From Elymus sibiricus (lineage: Eukaryota > Streptophyta > Magnoliopsida > Poales > Poaceae), in the NCBI GenBank assembly GCA_039707655.1, contig CM077676.1:434349379-434413378 (forward strand): a stretch of DNA of 64,000 nucleotides. The letters run 5' to 3'. This document shows positions 41,551 through 53,475 of this stretch, piece by piece. Position 1 is the stretch's first letter. Every line of letters starts with the position of its first letter. The notes under the pieces are model-generated. The model made no database searches and had not been told where the DNA came from. It saw nothing but the letters and a program-made list of their open reading frames with translations. A program made the position numbers and the translations under genes.

Positions 41551-42275
41551 TGACTATTTATGTCTTTCAAACCACCACAGGGAAAAGAGAAGATGAATCG
41601 CAGTCATACCAAATCGACGCTGATTAGCCTCCTGCGACCACCGAGAGGGGTGAGCCACTGCCACCAAGGAATTCTGCAGATGTGACGTGGCGGGCAGGCG
41701 TCCGGCCAGATCCGGCCTGATCTGGCGCCTGGGGACTGGCCAGCGGTGCGGGGTGCTGCTGGGGGCTCGGCTGTGCTCCTGATGGTGGCTGGCCATTGCT
41801 GCTGGCTGCGGTGACCGGCGGGCCTTCCCGCTGGCGTGTGCAGGCGGGGTTGTGGGCGCAGAGGGTGCTTTGCTTCGGTTGGAGGAGGCGGGGCATCGTG
41901 TGAGGAGGCGATGGGGGTGTGGGGCTGGCTCGGGTACGGCTGCTCGGCGGCCGGAGTTGTCGGCTGCCATGAGCGGCCCCCATCTGGATATGTGTTGCCC
42001 AGATCTGATGGGACGACTCCCGCCTTTTCCGGATGCGATGGCTGGAAGTTGGCCGGTGTCGCGGACTGGCCGCCGGTGTGGGAGTTTGACATGGTCCTCC
42101 GGCCCGGGGTTAGTTTCCTCTCGCGTGAGTTCCAGCGCTCGGTCGCCCTAGAGTTGCTTCACAACTCTAGGCCGCCTCCGGTCAAGTCAAGGCGGGAGCT
42201 TGCGGGTCGTTTGGAGGGCGTCTACACGTTATGGCGTCGGTGATGGATCGTGGCGGTGGTGGTCGGGACATCGCT
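41551..42275. other. GC-rich stretch interrupted by CACTA-4
   Basis: High GC from 41600 to 42240 with frames open on both strands, which GC-rich DNA produces by chance. The plus strand reads CPDLMGRLPPFPDAMAGSWP and similar low-complexity protein without a recognisable domain. It may be the 5' region of a retroelement or a CpG-rich gene fragment. The CACTA-4 left end begins directly after it. Confidence 0.3.
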
Positions 42276-42958
42276 CACTACTAGGAGAAAGCTTATAGAT
42301 AGAACCTTAGCAGTAGCGCGGGGCTGAGTCGCAGCGCTACTGCTACTTAGTAGTAGCGCGTGGAACTTACCAGCGCTACAGGTAGGAAAGTAGCAGTAGC
42401 GCTGGCCTGTGAACCAGCGCTGCTGCTAAGTGGTCCCATCGTCACCCACCGGGGCTGCCCGTACTAGTAGCGTCCGACAAAAACCAGCGCTACTACTATT
42501 CCCATAGCAGTAGCGCGTGTCGGTGGCCCACCGCTACCGCTATGTGTGCACGGTGCCAGCAGGTGGGCCCCTCTTAGTAGTAGCGATGGGCCACCGATAC
42601 GCGCTACTGCTATAGAGCTTAGCAGTAGCGCTGTTAGCAATACCGCGCTACTGGTATGCGTAGCAGCCACCTTTTCCCCACCCTCCCCCTCCCCCTCCCC
42701 CTTTCCCCTCTCCCTCCTCTAGCTCCCTCACTGAGTTCTTACTTCTCTTATCTCTCTTCTCTCCCCATTAATGTCCCCATCCACCATCTCCTCCATTAAT
42801 GATTTCTCTTTCTCTCTAGCTTCTTCCTCACTTTATTTGTCTCTCCCTCCTTCCCTTTCCCCACTCCTACCTTTGTCTCACTAGCTAGCTCTCCCTCCCT
42901 CTCCACTAGTTAGGTAGAGCATCTCCTTCCAACTAGATCTACCCATTTTAGAAGTAAG
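42276..42958. mobile_element. CACTA-4 (outer): left end
   Basis: Begins CACTACTAGGAGAAAGC at 42276 and carries subterminal repeats AGCAGTAGCGC / GCGCTACTGCTA in both orientations to about 42660, then a C/T-rich promoter-like stretch. It is interrupted at 42958 by CACTA-2 and resumes at 53490. Confidence 0.85.
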
Positions 42959-42989
42959 CACTACTGGAATCTGGCAATTTGCCATCTGT

Positions 42990-43390
42990 CCCTTCTTTGC
43001 CGTCTGCCAGCTGACGGCAAAGAGCCTCTTTGCCATTTGCTTTGGAAAAGCAGACGGCGAAGAACCAGCTGATGGCAAAGAGAGTCTTTGCCGTCAGCTG
43101 GCTCTTTGCCGTCTGCCAGCTGACGGCAAAGAGGCCAATGGCAGACGGCAAAGAGGCCCGTGGGCCCCAGGGGGGCTCGGCGCTGGCTAGGTCACCTCTT
43201 TGCTGTCTGCTAGCCCTTTGCCGTCTGCTAGCAGACGGCAAAGAACAGCCAGGCAGACGGCAAAGGAGGGATGTGAGGCCCACCAAAGCACGGCGTGGGC
43301 TAACCTAATGGCTGGCCTCTTTGCCGTCTGCTAGCAGACGGCATATCCATCTTTGTCGTCTGCTAGCAGACGGCAAAGGAGCGATGTGCC
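42990..43390. repeat. CACTA-2 left subterminal palindromes
   Basis: Repeated units with arms CTTTGCCGTCTGC and GCAGACGGCAAAG around a 2-base centre. Each is a near-perfect palindrome; half-units in both orientations lie between. Expected binding sites of the element's DNA-binding protein. Confidence 0.85.
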
Positions 43391-43779
43391 TTAACGGCTA
43401 GCCCGCGCACGCCCGGCCCCCACTACCCCACTCTCCTCCCCCGCACCCCTCTCTCGCTCGCTCCCTCCGCCGCCGCGCCCGTCGCCGCCGCTCCGCCGCC
43501 CCTGCCCCCCTGCCCCGCGCCCCGCCGCCCCTGCCCCCTGGCCCCGCGCTCCGCCGCCCCTGCCCGCGCGGTCCGCCGCCCCCTGCCCGGCAGCCTCCTC
43601 TCGTCGCCGCCGGCCGCCCCCGCCCGGCGGCCTCCTCTCCTCGCCGCCGGCAGCCCCCGGCCGCCCCGGAGCTTCACCCCTGCCCCTCGCCGCCGGCCGC
43701 CCCCGCCGCCCCCTGGTGAGTGCCCCACCCCCGTATTTTTTTTGTTAAATTAGTTAGTTAGTTTATTAGGTAGAAAAAA

Positions 43780-43919
43780 CTTAGATAGAAAAGAAGAAAA
43801 GAAAAAACCTAGAAGAAAAAACTTAGAAGAAAAAGAAGAAAAGAAAAAAACCTAGAAGAAAAAAAAGAAGAAAAGAAGAAGGAAAAAAAGGAAAAAGAAA
43901 AAAGGAAAAGAAGAAAAAA

Positions 43920-43950
<31 letters not shown>

Positions 43951-44222
43951 AGGAGGAGAAGAAAAAAGAAGAAGAAGAAGAAGAAGAAGAAGAAGAAGAA
44001 GAAGAAGAAGAAGAAGAAAGAGGAGAGGAGGAGAAGAAGAAGAGGAAAAAGGAAAGGAAGAAGAAGAAGAAGAAGAAGAAGAAGAAGAAGAAGAGGAGAA
44101 GAAAAAAGAAGAAGAAGAAGAAGAAGAAGAAGAAGAAGAAGAAGAAAAGGAAGAAAAGGAAGAAGAGGAAGAAGAAGAAAAGGAAAAAGAGGAAAAAAAA
44201 GAAGAAGAGGAAGAAGAAGAAA
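43780..44222. repeat. GAA/GGAA purine tract (about 440 bp)
   Basis: Almost pure A/G on the plus strand, mainly (GAA)n with AGGAGG interruptions, in the 5' intron of CACTA-2. It starts just after a donor site (CCTGGTGAGTGCC near 43715). It explains the Phe/Ser/Leu-only frames on the minus strand. Confidence 0.9.
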
Positions 44223-44512
44223 ACGACACCCTGACACCCCGACCCCGACACGACACCCCGACACCCCGACCCCGACACGACACCCCGACCCCGACACGAC
44301 ACCTCGACCCCGACACGACACCCCGACACCCCGACAGCCCGAGACCCTGACACCCCGACACCACGACACCCAGACACGACACCCCCGACACCCCGACACC
44401 CCGACCCCGACACGACACCCCGACACCCCGACCCCGACCCGACACCCCGACACCCCGACACCACGACACCATGACACCCAGACACGACACCCCCGACATC
44501 CCCGACCCCCGA
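44223..44512. repeat. GACACCCC minisatellite
   Basis: Irregular tandem array of CGACACCCCGACC and CCGACACGACACC blocks directly after the purine tract. It contains no G runs; the G runs are on the other strand. Confidence 0.9.
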
Positions 44513-45312
44513 CACCTCTTCGGCCTCCTGTTGACCGAAAAGGTGCTCTTCGGCCTTTCAGAGGCCGACGGGGTCATATATTTGTGAATTATGAGTTAGG
44601 TCATATATTTTCTGATTTTGTTCTGAGAAACATCATATATATTTGTGTTGATCGGGTGGATTTAAATGTGCAGTTGTTTCATCGCTGCGAGGGTCTGGTG
44701 TTCGACGACCTCCCCGTACGTTCGACGAGCTCGGCCCCTGCGTTCGTGGGTGAGCACAAATGAGATCTCCTCCTCCCCCACTTCATTTGCTCTGTTCCGG
44801 TCTTCGTGCCGATGAAACTTGCTAGCTATAGGTGTCTTCAATCATCAGTATGCGTGACCACTATGCGTCTCCCGTTCGAAAGGGTTACATCTATAAATAT
44901 GCATGCATTTGCATATTTATAACTGTGATTCTTTCGAATTGTCCAACGTTATCCATGGACAGCCCGAGTATGTGTAGATTGGGTTCGTTTTCCCATATGC
45001 TCTGCTCCGGCTCCGATGCAGAATTTCGTCAGTGCCTCCCTGTTGTTCTTCGGGTACACATCCTCTCTGCTTATTGCCGAGACGTGTATCAGGAGAACAG
45101 CGGGGAGGTGCTGCCGAAATTTTGCGTCGGATCCGGAGCAGAGCATGGGAAAACGAACCCAATCTACACATACTCGGGTGGGATTAGGACCTAGCTTTAC
45201 CTATTAGCGTCTAGGTTGCATGGACGTAATAAAACTGACAAACTCCATTAACTGATGAATATGGTTTGCTGAATTATGTATATATTTCTTGTGTGTCCAG
45301 TAGCTAGGCAAG
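44513..45312 (+). other. 5' leader/intron of CACTA-2 around the foldback
   Basis: No gene. Apart from the 216-bp foldback listed separately, it holds a local TCATATATTT duplication near 44573 and 44603 and the sequence leading to the transposase ATG at 45313. Confidence 0.45.
44963..45178. repeat. 216-bp imperfect palindrome (foldback)
   Basis: CCCGAGTATGTGTAGATTGG starting at 44963 is the exact inverse of the sequence ending at 45178. Pairing continues inward for about 105 bases per arm, with some ten to fifteen mismatches and a few 1-2 base bulges, to a loop of roughly 10 bases near 45070. As RNA it would form one long hairpin. Confidence 0.85.
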
Positions 45313-48300
45313 ATGAGTGATCGTGCGTGGATGTACACCGGTCACACTAGTCAGAAAGACATGACCGAGGAATGGAAGACAAAAACCAAGGGGTTTGTGA
45401 GAGCCGCATTTGCAAATGGCCAGAGAAAAACCTGGTGCCCCTGTGTCCGGTGCGACAACTAGTATAAGAGGACAGAGCTTGAAATGAGTAAACAACTGCA
45501 GAAGTGGGGTTTTACGCCTGCTTATATGGTCTGGACATTTCATGGTGAGTCTACCCAACGTGCCAGAGCTCAGGTGGGCCGTCGTCGCACCGACGAGCAT
45601 GGTACCGGGATCGAAGACATGGTGGAAGACTTTGATGATGCTCGGGATTCGGACGATGAGATGGAGGAATCTGCAAAGGCCTTCAATGATATGTAGGGCA
45701 CACTGAGCTTTGTCAGCTGGATGCCATCGCACAAGTAATGGCTCTGAAGGCTCAATTCAACTTGGGCAGAGAATGCTACGACGCGATGATGACACTATTT
45801 GGACGCTTTCTACCCAAAGGCCATGTAATGCCTGCAAACCTGTACCAATCGGACAAAATCCTCCGTGTACTTAAGATGCCCTATGAGAAGATAGATGCCT
45901 GTGAGAATGGATGTGCCTTATTTAGGCTTGAGTATACGGACTTGAACTATTGTCCCATTTGCAAGTCTTCCAGGTATGTTGTGGTAGACAACGGTATGGG
46001 TGAGAAGAGTCAGACAAAAATCTTAGTTAATGTTCTTCGGTATATGCCAATCATACCAAGACTTCAACGTCTTTTCATGGTCGAAGAGACGGCCAGACAG
46101 ATGACATGGCACAAATTGGGCAAAAGAACCGAACTAGATGCAGATGGGAATCAGATGTTGGTACACACATCGGACGCTTTTGCGTGGAAGCACTTCGATG
46201 CAATACATCATGATAAAGCGGCAGATCCAAGGCATCCTCGAGTCTGCATCGGCACGGATGGGTTCAATCCGTTTGGTATGATGGCAACCCAATACAGTTG
46301 TTGGCCTGTATTTGTCATTCCACTCAATCTCCCCCCGGACAGATTATGCAAAGAAAGAACATTTTCCCTACGTTGATAATTCCAGGGCCCAATTATCCGG
46401 GGAAGAGTATGAATGTGTACATGCAGCCGCTTAAGGATGAATTGCAAGAAGCTTGGGATAATGGGATCAAGACATACGACGCCGGTACAAAAAAAACTTC
46501 ATAATGTGTGTCTGGTACATGTACTCGATGCATGACTTGCCGGCGTATGCGCTATTCGTTGGCTGGTGTGTGCATGGAAGGTTCCCGTGCCCCACATGCA
46601 AGGCAGCTCTTCAGTTTCGTTGGCTGGATGCGGGTCGCAAGTATTCTTGCTTCGACTTGCATAGACAGTTCCTGGATCCTCGCCATAAGTTCAGAAAAGA
46701 CAAGAAGAACTTCATCAAAGGTAGAGTTGTGAAAAACTCAGCACCACCTGCGTTGACAGGCCAACAGATCCTGGATCAGTTAAACGCTCTCGAGCCTGAT
46801 GCAGAGCGTCCAGGGTATTTCAAGGGGTATAATTTGGAACACGCCTGGACTCACAAGACATGCTTGTGGGATCTGCCTTACTTCAAAGACCTCCTTTGCC
46901 CACACAACATCGACGTGATGCACACTGAAAAGAATATCGCCGAGGCCCTTTTTGGTACATTGTTTGGCATAGAGGGGAAGTCAAAGGATAATCCTAAGGC
47001 TAGAGTCGATCAGGAGGCTCTATATGATAGACCGTTACAGAACATGCGACAACCGAAAGGAAAGCAGAACTGGACGAAGCCAAAGGCATGGTTCAATCTT
47101 GGAAGGCCAGCTATGAGGGAAATTATCTTGTGGGTGAAAATGCAGTTGATGTTCCCCGATGGGTATGCAGCGAATCTAAACAGGGGAGCGAGTCTTGAAA
47201 AATTGAAAATATTTGGTCTCAAGAGTCATGATTGGCACATATGGCTTGAGCGGGTAATGCCGGTGATGTTGCGTGGCTTTATCCCTGAGGATGAATGGCT
47301 AGTACTGGCAGAGCTGAGCTATTTCTTCCGTGTTCTTTGTGCGAAAGAACTATCGCCTGTAGTGATAGATGAAATGGAAGAGTTGGCGCCGGAGTTGATC
47401 TGCAAGTTAGAGAAGATCTTTCCACCGGGCTTCTTTAATCCAATGCAGCATTTGATTTTGCATCTCCCGACCGAGGCAAGATTGGGGGGGCCCGTGCAAA
47501 ATCGTTGGTGCTACGCAACTGAGAGGATGCAGAAGACGCTTCGAGCAAAATGTAAAAATAAACGTAGAATTGAAGCATCGATGGCCGAGGCATTCATTAC
47601 TGAGGAGGCGGCAAACTTCGTGACAGCACACTACAAAGCCAAAAATCGTCATTTGCATAATCCGAAGCGTCGGTACAATGCTGGCGACCCTAAAAAAGGT
47701 GGATCCAACCTCAGCCTATTCAAAGGGAAGCTCGCACCAGCCGGTGCTTCCAAACCAGTAGGGTTGGATGTCGAAGAATGGCGGACCATTTCGTTGTATA
47801 TCTTCAACAACCTAACAGAAGTGCGGCCGTACATCGAGTAAGTTCTCGGTACATTGTTTCACAACTTCTAATTCCTTTGAACTGCTCTTATTCCCCGATA
47901 TTTGATACAGTAGATACGTCGCCAAATTCTCGGATGGAGCGGTGATCCAAAAGGATTCCGTCGAAGAGTATGAGCTTCTGGCAAAGCATGGAGGCGGCTA
48001 TCCCGGTTTAATCTCTTGGTTCAAACAAACGGTAATTTCCATTAGACCATTTCATTTCTTCGTCTAATTTGCGGCTAATGCAACAATCCTTCCGTATTAA
48101 ACTTGTAGGCTAATTCAGAGTCAATGGACGCCGAATTGAGACAAGTCGCTAATGGTTTTGACTATAAGGTCCGTTCATTTGACAAATACGACATCAACGG
48201 GTATCGCTTTCGTACCTTTGGCAAAGAGCTATCTATGGCCGACCGAAAGTCTACAAATTGTTGTGTCTCTGCTATCGGCGAAGGAGATACCGAGTATTAT

Positions 48301-48920
48301 GGAAGAGTTGAAGCAATTTATGAACTTCTATTCTATGGTGAAAACCACCGAACGTCGTAGTCTTCAAATGTTATTGGTTCCAGCCGAAGGAGGCAAGAAG
48401 GACTCATGAACATTTAGGGCTAGTCAAAATCAAACGAAGCACCCATTTAGATGTTCCCGATGTCTATATTACGGCTCAACAGGCGACCCAAGTTTTCTAT
48501 CTACCGTGGGCCTGCCAAACTGATCCAAATCTGAATGGTTGGGATGTCGTTTATGAAGTGCCGCCACGTGTTAGACCACCTCCCCCCAATGAAGAGGATT
48601 ATGAACCTCACATTAACCCAGACACATATGAAGGAGAATTCTTCCAAGAAACACGTCTTTCCAAAAAACGTTTCAAGAACCGCTCTACTTCACCCCAGAA
48701 CATTGAAGTAGACAGCGACAGTGAATCCGACTTCACCCCTGAGCCGGAACAAGAAGAGGTTACTGCTGCAGATGACCTGTCAATGCTTGACCGATTACGT
48801 AAAGGAGGCCTTCCACATGTTGATGCATTTATTGATGATGATGATGAGCACGTCATTACTGATAGTGATGATGATGATGCATTTATTGACCCCGAAGCAT
48901 ATATAGACGATGAAGATTAA
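45313..48920 (+). pseudogene. CACTA-2 TNP2-like transposase, broken, three exons
   Basis: Exon 1 45313-47837, exon 2 47911-48031, exon 3 48109-48920; the GT-AG borders join in phase (YIDRYVAKF; QTANSES). Domains: transposase-associated (SDRAWMYTGHTSQ; KTWCPCVRCDN), TNP2 core (CENGCALFRLEYTDLNYCPI; DGFNPFGMMATQYSCWPVFV; LPYFKDLLCPHNIDVMHTEK), DUF4218 (FPPGFFNPMQHLILHLPTEA), DUF4216 (VRSFDKYDINGYRFRTFGKE) and an acidic tail (DDDDEHVITDSDDDDAF). Lesions: TAG at 45460-45462, a frameshift/deletion at about 45694, frameshifts near 46350 and in an A-run near 46495, and a 1-base loss near 48340. It is full length but non-functional. The start is the first ATG before the conserved W-M-Y motif. Confidence 0.9.
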
Positions 48921-49118
48921 TATTAGTTCATGTCAGGTATTCAATTATTATTATGTACATATATATTATTAATTAGTTCATGTTAGGTATTCCATTTTTT
49001 ATTATGTTCATGATGATGATACACTTAAATTATATACATATTATTATTGATGTCAGGTATTCAATTTTTTTATGTTGTACTAATTTCGTTTACTCTTTGT
49101 CATTGCAGGTGTTGACAG

Positions 49119-51638
49119 ATGGTGGGCGCGGGTCCAGAGCGCTCCGAGGCTCCTTCCTCGACGCGTGGTGTAAGGGGTGCTTCCATTCCACCCCAGCACC
49201 TCCGGAGAGTGCTGGATCTCAGTATGCAGACACCACCAGCGGGCGCTTCTTCTTCGGCCGGGAAAGGTCGGTGGAAGAAGAGGGGTACTAGAGGTGGCCG
49301 TGGCGGCGGGAGAGGTAGGAAGGCTGCTACGCCTTCCTCGCCGCCACCCCCAGCTGATTCACCCGACCACAGGACTGCTCCGTCTGAGGTGGACCCGTCT
49401 CGGACTCCGGTCCACGAGCCTCGGGCCAACGAGCCTCGGGTCGCCGAGCCTTTGCCCCACGAGACTCCGGTCCACGAGCCTCGGGCCGCCGAGCCTTCGC
49501 CTCACAAGACTCCGGTCCCAGAGTCTTCGTCCCACGAGACTCCGGAGTAGAGCACGGATCAGGCTACGTCGCAGTCGACCCGATGGGGGGACTGGCCGCC
49601 GGAGGCGAGTGGCCATGCTGATGGTGGCGAGGATCGCTTTTCGGATGATAGCTATAGCGAGGGCGAGCTGGTTGAGGGGGGCAACGTCTACCAGCGTGGT
49701 GGTACAAAGCTCCCGCCCGTGCCGGCGACCCGCGAGCAGAGGTGGTTGATTGCGCCTAATGGGGAGAAGTAAGTGCATTTACTCTTTTTTAACCTTTTGC
49801 CTTCATGTTTCTTCAAAATCTAATGCGTTGGCCTTGTCATACTGCAGGGGTTGGATGCACGGCCCTGGTATCCGCAAGCCCAACTTCGTCCTTGGTGTGC
49901 TTTGCCGGCAGAACTTCCCGGGGTGGGTCACGTTGCCTGGTGAGGGTCAGGTTTGACAGCTCGGACTGAGCTGGGAGCTGTACTTGGCTGCCCCGGCCCC
50001 GCCGCAGGAGAGGATCGACGGTGTCTTGTGCCGCACGAGGGCTGAGATGGTGATCCAGACGTTTTGGGTAATTTCTCCTTTACAGAATTAAAAATCAACA
50101 GTACCGAGTTATTGTACTAATCAGTGTTGTCTTGTTTGATTGCAGACCTTCTACAGGTGTCTTGAGGGAGAGGAGGAGGCCGCAGCTATGGTTATCGAAG
50201 CCGAGTGCAGGCGCCTACTTCAGAACTTACGGCACGAGGCTCGGGTGCAGGCTGTTCGAGACTACTACGCCTCGAATGGTATTAAGAGGTCCAAGACGAA
50301 GTGCCGCGGCAAGTTTCTGAGTAAGGAGAAGTACATGAAGGTAAATACCTATTCTTAAGGCCTTGTACTTAGTTTCCTTGATTTGATTCGTAGGTGTAGC
50401 GCTGAAATTTCTCTTGACTAACTTAGGTGCCCCCGAGATGGTGTGCGGATAGGATGGACTGTTGGGAGGCGTTGGTGGATGAGTGGTGCTCTCCCCAATG
50501 GCTAGCCATCCACAACAATGCCAAGGAGCGGCGTGCCAAAATGGTTGGTGTGCCACACCATCAAGGGAGCGCCAACCTATATGAGTTCGGGAATAACTGG
50601 GTATGTGGTTTGCTTCATGATTCATGCAATTTCATTCTTCATGCTAGCTTGATCCCTTAACTAATACTTTGTTCCTCTCTTTTAGGCGCGACACAACAAG
50701 ACGGAGGTGCCAGAGGTGTTCGACCTCTATGCCATGGCCCATACTGCACCGTACAAGAAGGCCAAGGCATTCTCTGAGTCTGACCTTGATCATCCAGAGA
50801 GCTTCACCAACATCTCCTCCCACAACAAGCTCGTGAGGTACAGAGACGAGGGGAAGGCGAGGAAAGGGGAGGACTTTAACCCGAGCCGGCAACCTCTTGA
50901 TCCAGAGCTGGTGATGATATCTGGTGGCGGGAGGCCCCATGGCTCGATAGCCATTGGGGATGGACTGATACGTTGTCCTAGCACTCTCCCGGAGATCAAG
51001 AAGCGCCAGACGAGCTCCGATCCTGAGATAAGGCCTCGTCCACGGCCAGTGGAGCTCCAAATCGAGGTTAGTTATACGGACTCAGATACCTTTCCTCCAT
51101 TACATTGTGTGTGCGGCCGTCGATGATTACAATGCTAATGAGGAGTGGTGTTGCAGGCTGCTCTTGAGAAAGAGAGAGCGAAGACCCAGGAGCTTCTGGT
51201 GGAGGCAAATAGGTAGGCGGCGGAGAGGGAGAGGGAGTTGGAGGAGAGGTCTGCTACGCTGTTGGAGGAGGAGAGGAACCGGAACGACGCGTCTAACCGG
51301 GCCTTATACGAGCTCTTCGTGGTAAGTTTCTTCTGCATATTAGCCAAATCATGCATGTAATGTTCATTTCATTACTAACTAATATGACTGACTCGTGAAA
51401 ACCAAATGTGCAGACCATGTGCCAGAGCAACGGTCAGACCCCTCCGCCGATGCCAGTCATTGCTCCGGCGGGCACGGTGAGTTTCATTTGAATGGTCATT
51501 AGTTACTAGTCTTCACATTTGAGTTGCATCATGCTAACGAGATATTGCAAATGATCTTTGGTGCAGCGTAACTCCCGACAAGCATCGACCGATCCTTCTG
51601 CGTCTGCCACTGGCGCGACCGGTCCTTCACCTCCATGA
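49119..51638 (+). pseudogene. CACTA-2 second gene, plant transposase PF03004 (Transposase_24) type, eight exons
   Basis: This is the second protein of CACTA elements, related to the Ptta/En/Spm family and thought to bind subterminal repeats. Exons: 49119-49768, 49848-50067, 50146-50340, 50427-50600, 50686-51066, 51157-51321, 51414-51476, 51567-51638, all GT-AG. The N-terminus is basic and low-complexity (GKGRWKKRGTRGGRGGGRGR), followed by tandem VHEPRA / SPHKTPV repeats. The conserved core reads GWMHGPGIRKPNFVLGVLCR, PPRWCADRMDCWEALVDEW, WLAIHNNAKERRAKM and EVFDLYAMAHT. A Glu-rich coiled coil lies near the end. Stops: TAG 49548-49550, TGA 49954-49956 and TAG 51214-51216. No frameshift was seen. 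Confidence 0.85.
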
Positions 51639-51649
51639 TGACGGTACGT

Positions 51650-52465
51650 TTTCCCTAGTGTTTTGCTTAACAAATGCATACTTAGCTTAAGAAATGACCT
51701 ATTTAGCTCCAAAATGTCATATAGTTAGCTTATTTTCCTCGAAAATGACATAATAACCTTACTTAGCTCCAAAATGACCTATTTTACCTAGGCTAGCTCA
51801 ATAATGACCTATACTTAGCTTAATTAGTTCATTTATGACATAATTAGCTTACTTAGGTCAAAAATGGCATAATAACCTTGGTTTTGCTCCAAAATGTCAT
51901 ATACTTAGCTTATTTACCTCGAAAATGACAGAATAACCTTACTTAGCTCCAAAATGACCTATTTTACCTACGATTGCTCTAAAATGACCTACACTTAGCA
52001 TTTTTTTCCTCCAAAATGACTTAATATGCTTAGTTAGCTAAAAAAATGGCATAACTACCTAAGATAGCTCAATAATGACCTATACTTAGCTTAGCTAGTT
52101 CATTTATGACATAATTAGCTTACTTAGGTAAAAAATGGCATAATAACCTTGGTTTAGCTCCAAAATGACCTATTTACCTAGGTTAGCTCTAAAATGACCT
52201 ACACTTAGCATTTTTTCCTCCAAAATGACTTAATATGCTTAGTTAGCTCCAAAATTGCATAATTACCTAGGTTAGCTCAATAATGACCTATACTTAGCTT
52301 ATTTAGTTCATTTATGACATACTTAGCATACTTGGGTCAAAAATGGCATAATAACCTTGGTTACCTCCAAAATGTCATATACTTAGCTTATTTTCCTCGA
52401 AAATGACATAATAACCTTACTTAGCTCCAAAATGACCTATTTACCTAGGTTAGCTCTAAAATGAC
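51650..52465. repeat. Degenerate AT-rich tandem repeat of CACTA-2
   Basis: Alternating blocks such as CTCCAAAATGACCTATTTAC, TTAGTTCATTTATGACATA and AATGGCATAATAACCTTGGT. The marker TAGCTCAATAATGACCTATA starts at 51794, 52064 and 52273, so the larger unit varies from about 210 to 270 bp, built of sub-units of about 30-35 bp. It lies between the second gene and the right subterminal zone. Confidence 0.85.
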
Positions 52466-52494
52466 ACAAGTAAGCAATAAGAAGAAGAAAAAGA

Positions 52495-52590
52495 AGAGGA
52501 GAAAAAGAAAGAGAAGAAAAGTTCTTCTTCTTCTTCTTCTTCTTCTAGTCTTCTTCTTCTTCTTCTTCTTCTTCTAGTCTTCTTCTTCTA
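52495..52590. repeat. AAG/CTT inverted microsatellite
   Basis: An A/G tract (AAGAAGAAAAAGAAGAGG) is followed at once by CTT repeats with two TAG interruptions; together they form an inverted pair able to fold. 52591-52950 after it holds no gene. Confidence 0.8.
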
Positions 52591-52954
52591 ACTTTCTTCT
52601 TTCCCATTTTGCAGATTTGCTTCAGATCACGGAAGCTTGCGTTGATGGAGTCTACTCTTCTCCTTGTCCTTCCTTTTTGTTTTGATTTTGTAGGATGAAC
52701 AATGTGAAACTTGCTACCTATATATGTATGTATGGATGAAACCATTGTATATGGACTTTTTGCTTAATTGTTGGATATGTTGGCTATATATATGTTGGAT
52801 ATGGACTTTTGATTTGGTATATATATGTGTTGGATGATCATATCCATATGGCAGGGATATGTATGCTTGTTGAAAGTATTTTCAAATGAATATATATATA
52901 TATATCTGTGAAATTGATTGAATTTAAGAAAAAACAGAATTAACAGGGGCAATA

Positions 52955-53475
52955 CAGGCACTTTGCCGTCTGCCAGCAGACGGCAAAGAGCTTTGCCGTC
53001 TGCCAGCGGACGGCAAAGCTGCCACGTGGCAGCTACCTGTGCAACCTGGGGGCACCTGGGCTGGCCTATTTGGGCACTTTGCCGTCTGCCAGCAGACGGC
53101 AAAGGCTGGTGTGCTTTGCCGTCTGCTGGCAGACGGCAAAGGGCATGCATTGGCCCCAGCTGACGCCTGACGTCAGCTGGCAGACGGCAAAGAACTTTGC
53201 TCCTTTGCCGTCTGCTGGCAGACGGCAAAGTACGCCGTTAGCCACCTAACGGGCCTAACCCTATCCCTCTGCCGTCCAAGGCCTTTGCCGTCTGCTTGCT
53301 TAGTATGGCTGACGGCAAACTTCTTTGCCGTCCGCTTTATTTAAGCAGACGGCAAAGCAGCCCTCTGCCGTAGTTCCTTCAGCCGGACGTGGGGCCGTCT
53401 GCTGGCTGACGGCAAAGGGCTTTGCCGTCTGCCAGACATTCCTTTGCCGTCTGCCATGGCAGACGGCAAACTGCC
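52955..53475. repeat. CACTA-2 right subterminal palindromes
   Basis: Same palindromic unit as the left side, CTTTGCCGTCTGC with GCAGACGGCAAAG, in about eight copies or half-copies up to the terminus at 53489. Confidence 0.85.

Noticed and set aside
43809..44577. Long minus-strand frames made of Phe, Ser, Leu, Gly and Val
   Set aside because: They are direct translations of the GAA tract and the GACACCCC minisatellite; no start context, no domain, and all three frames are equally open.
44832..45194. 120-residue plus-strand frame upstream of the CACTA-2 transposase
   Set aside because: Most of it lies in the 216-bp foldback, and matching frames occur on the opposite strand simply because the sequence is palindromic.
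49100..49778. Antisense frames opposite the second CACTA-2 gene
   Set aside because: GC-rich mirror frames of the low-complexity first exon; the plus strand has conserved domains and splice sites.
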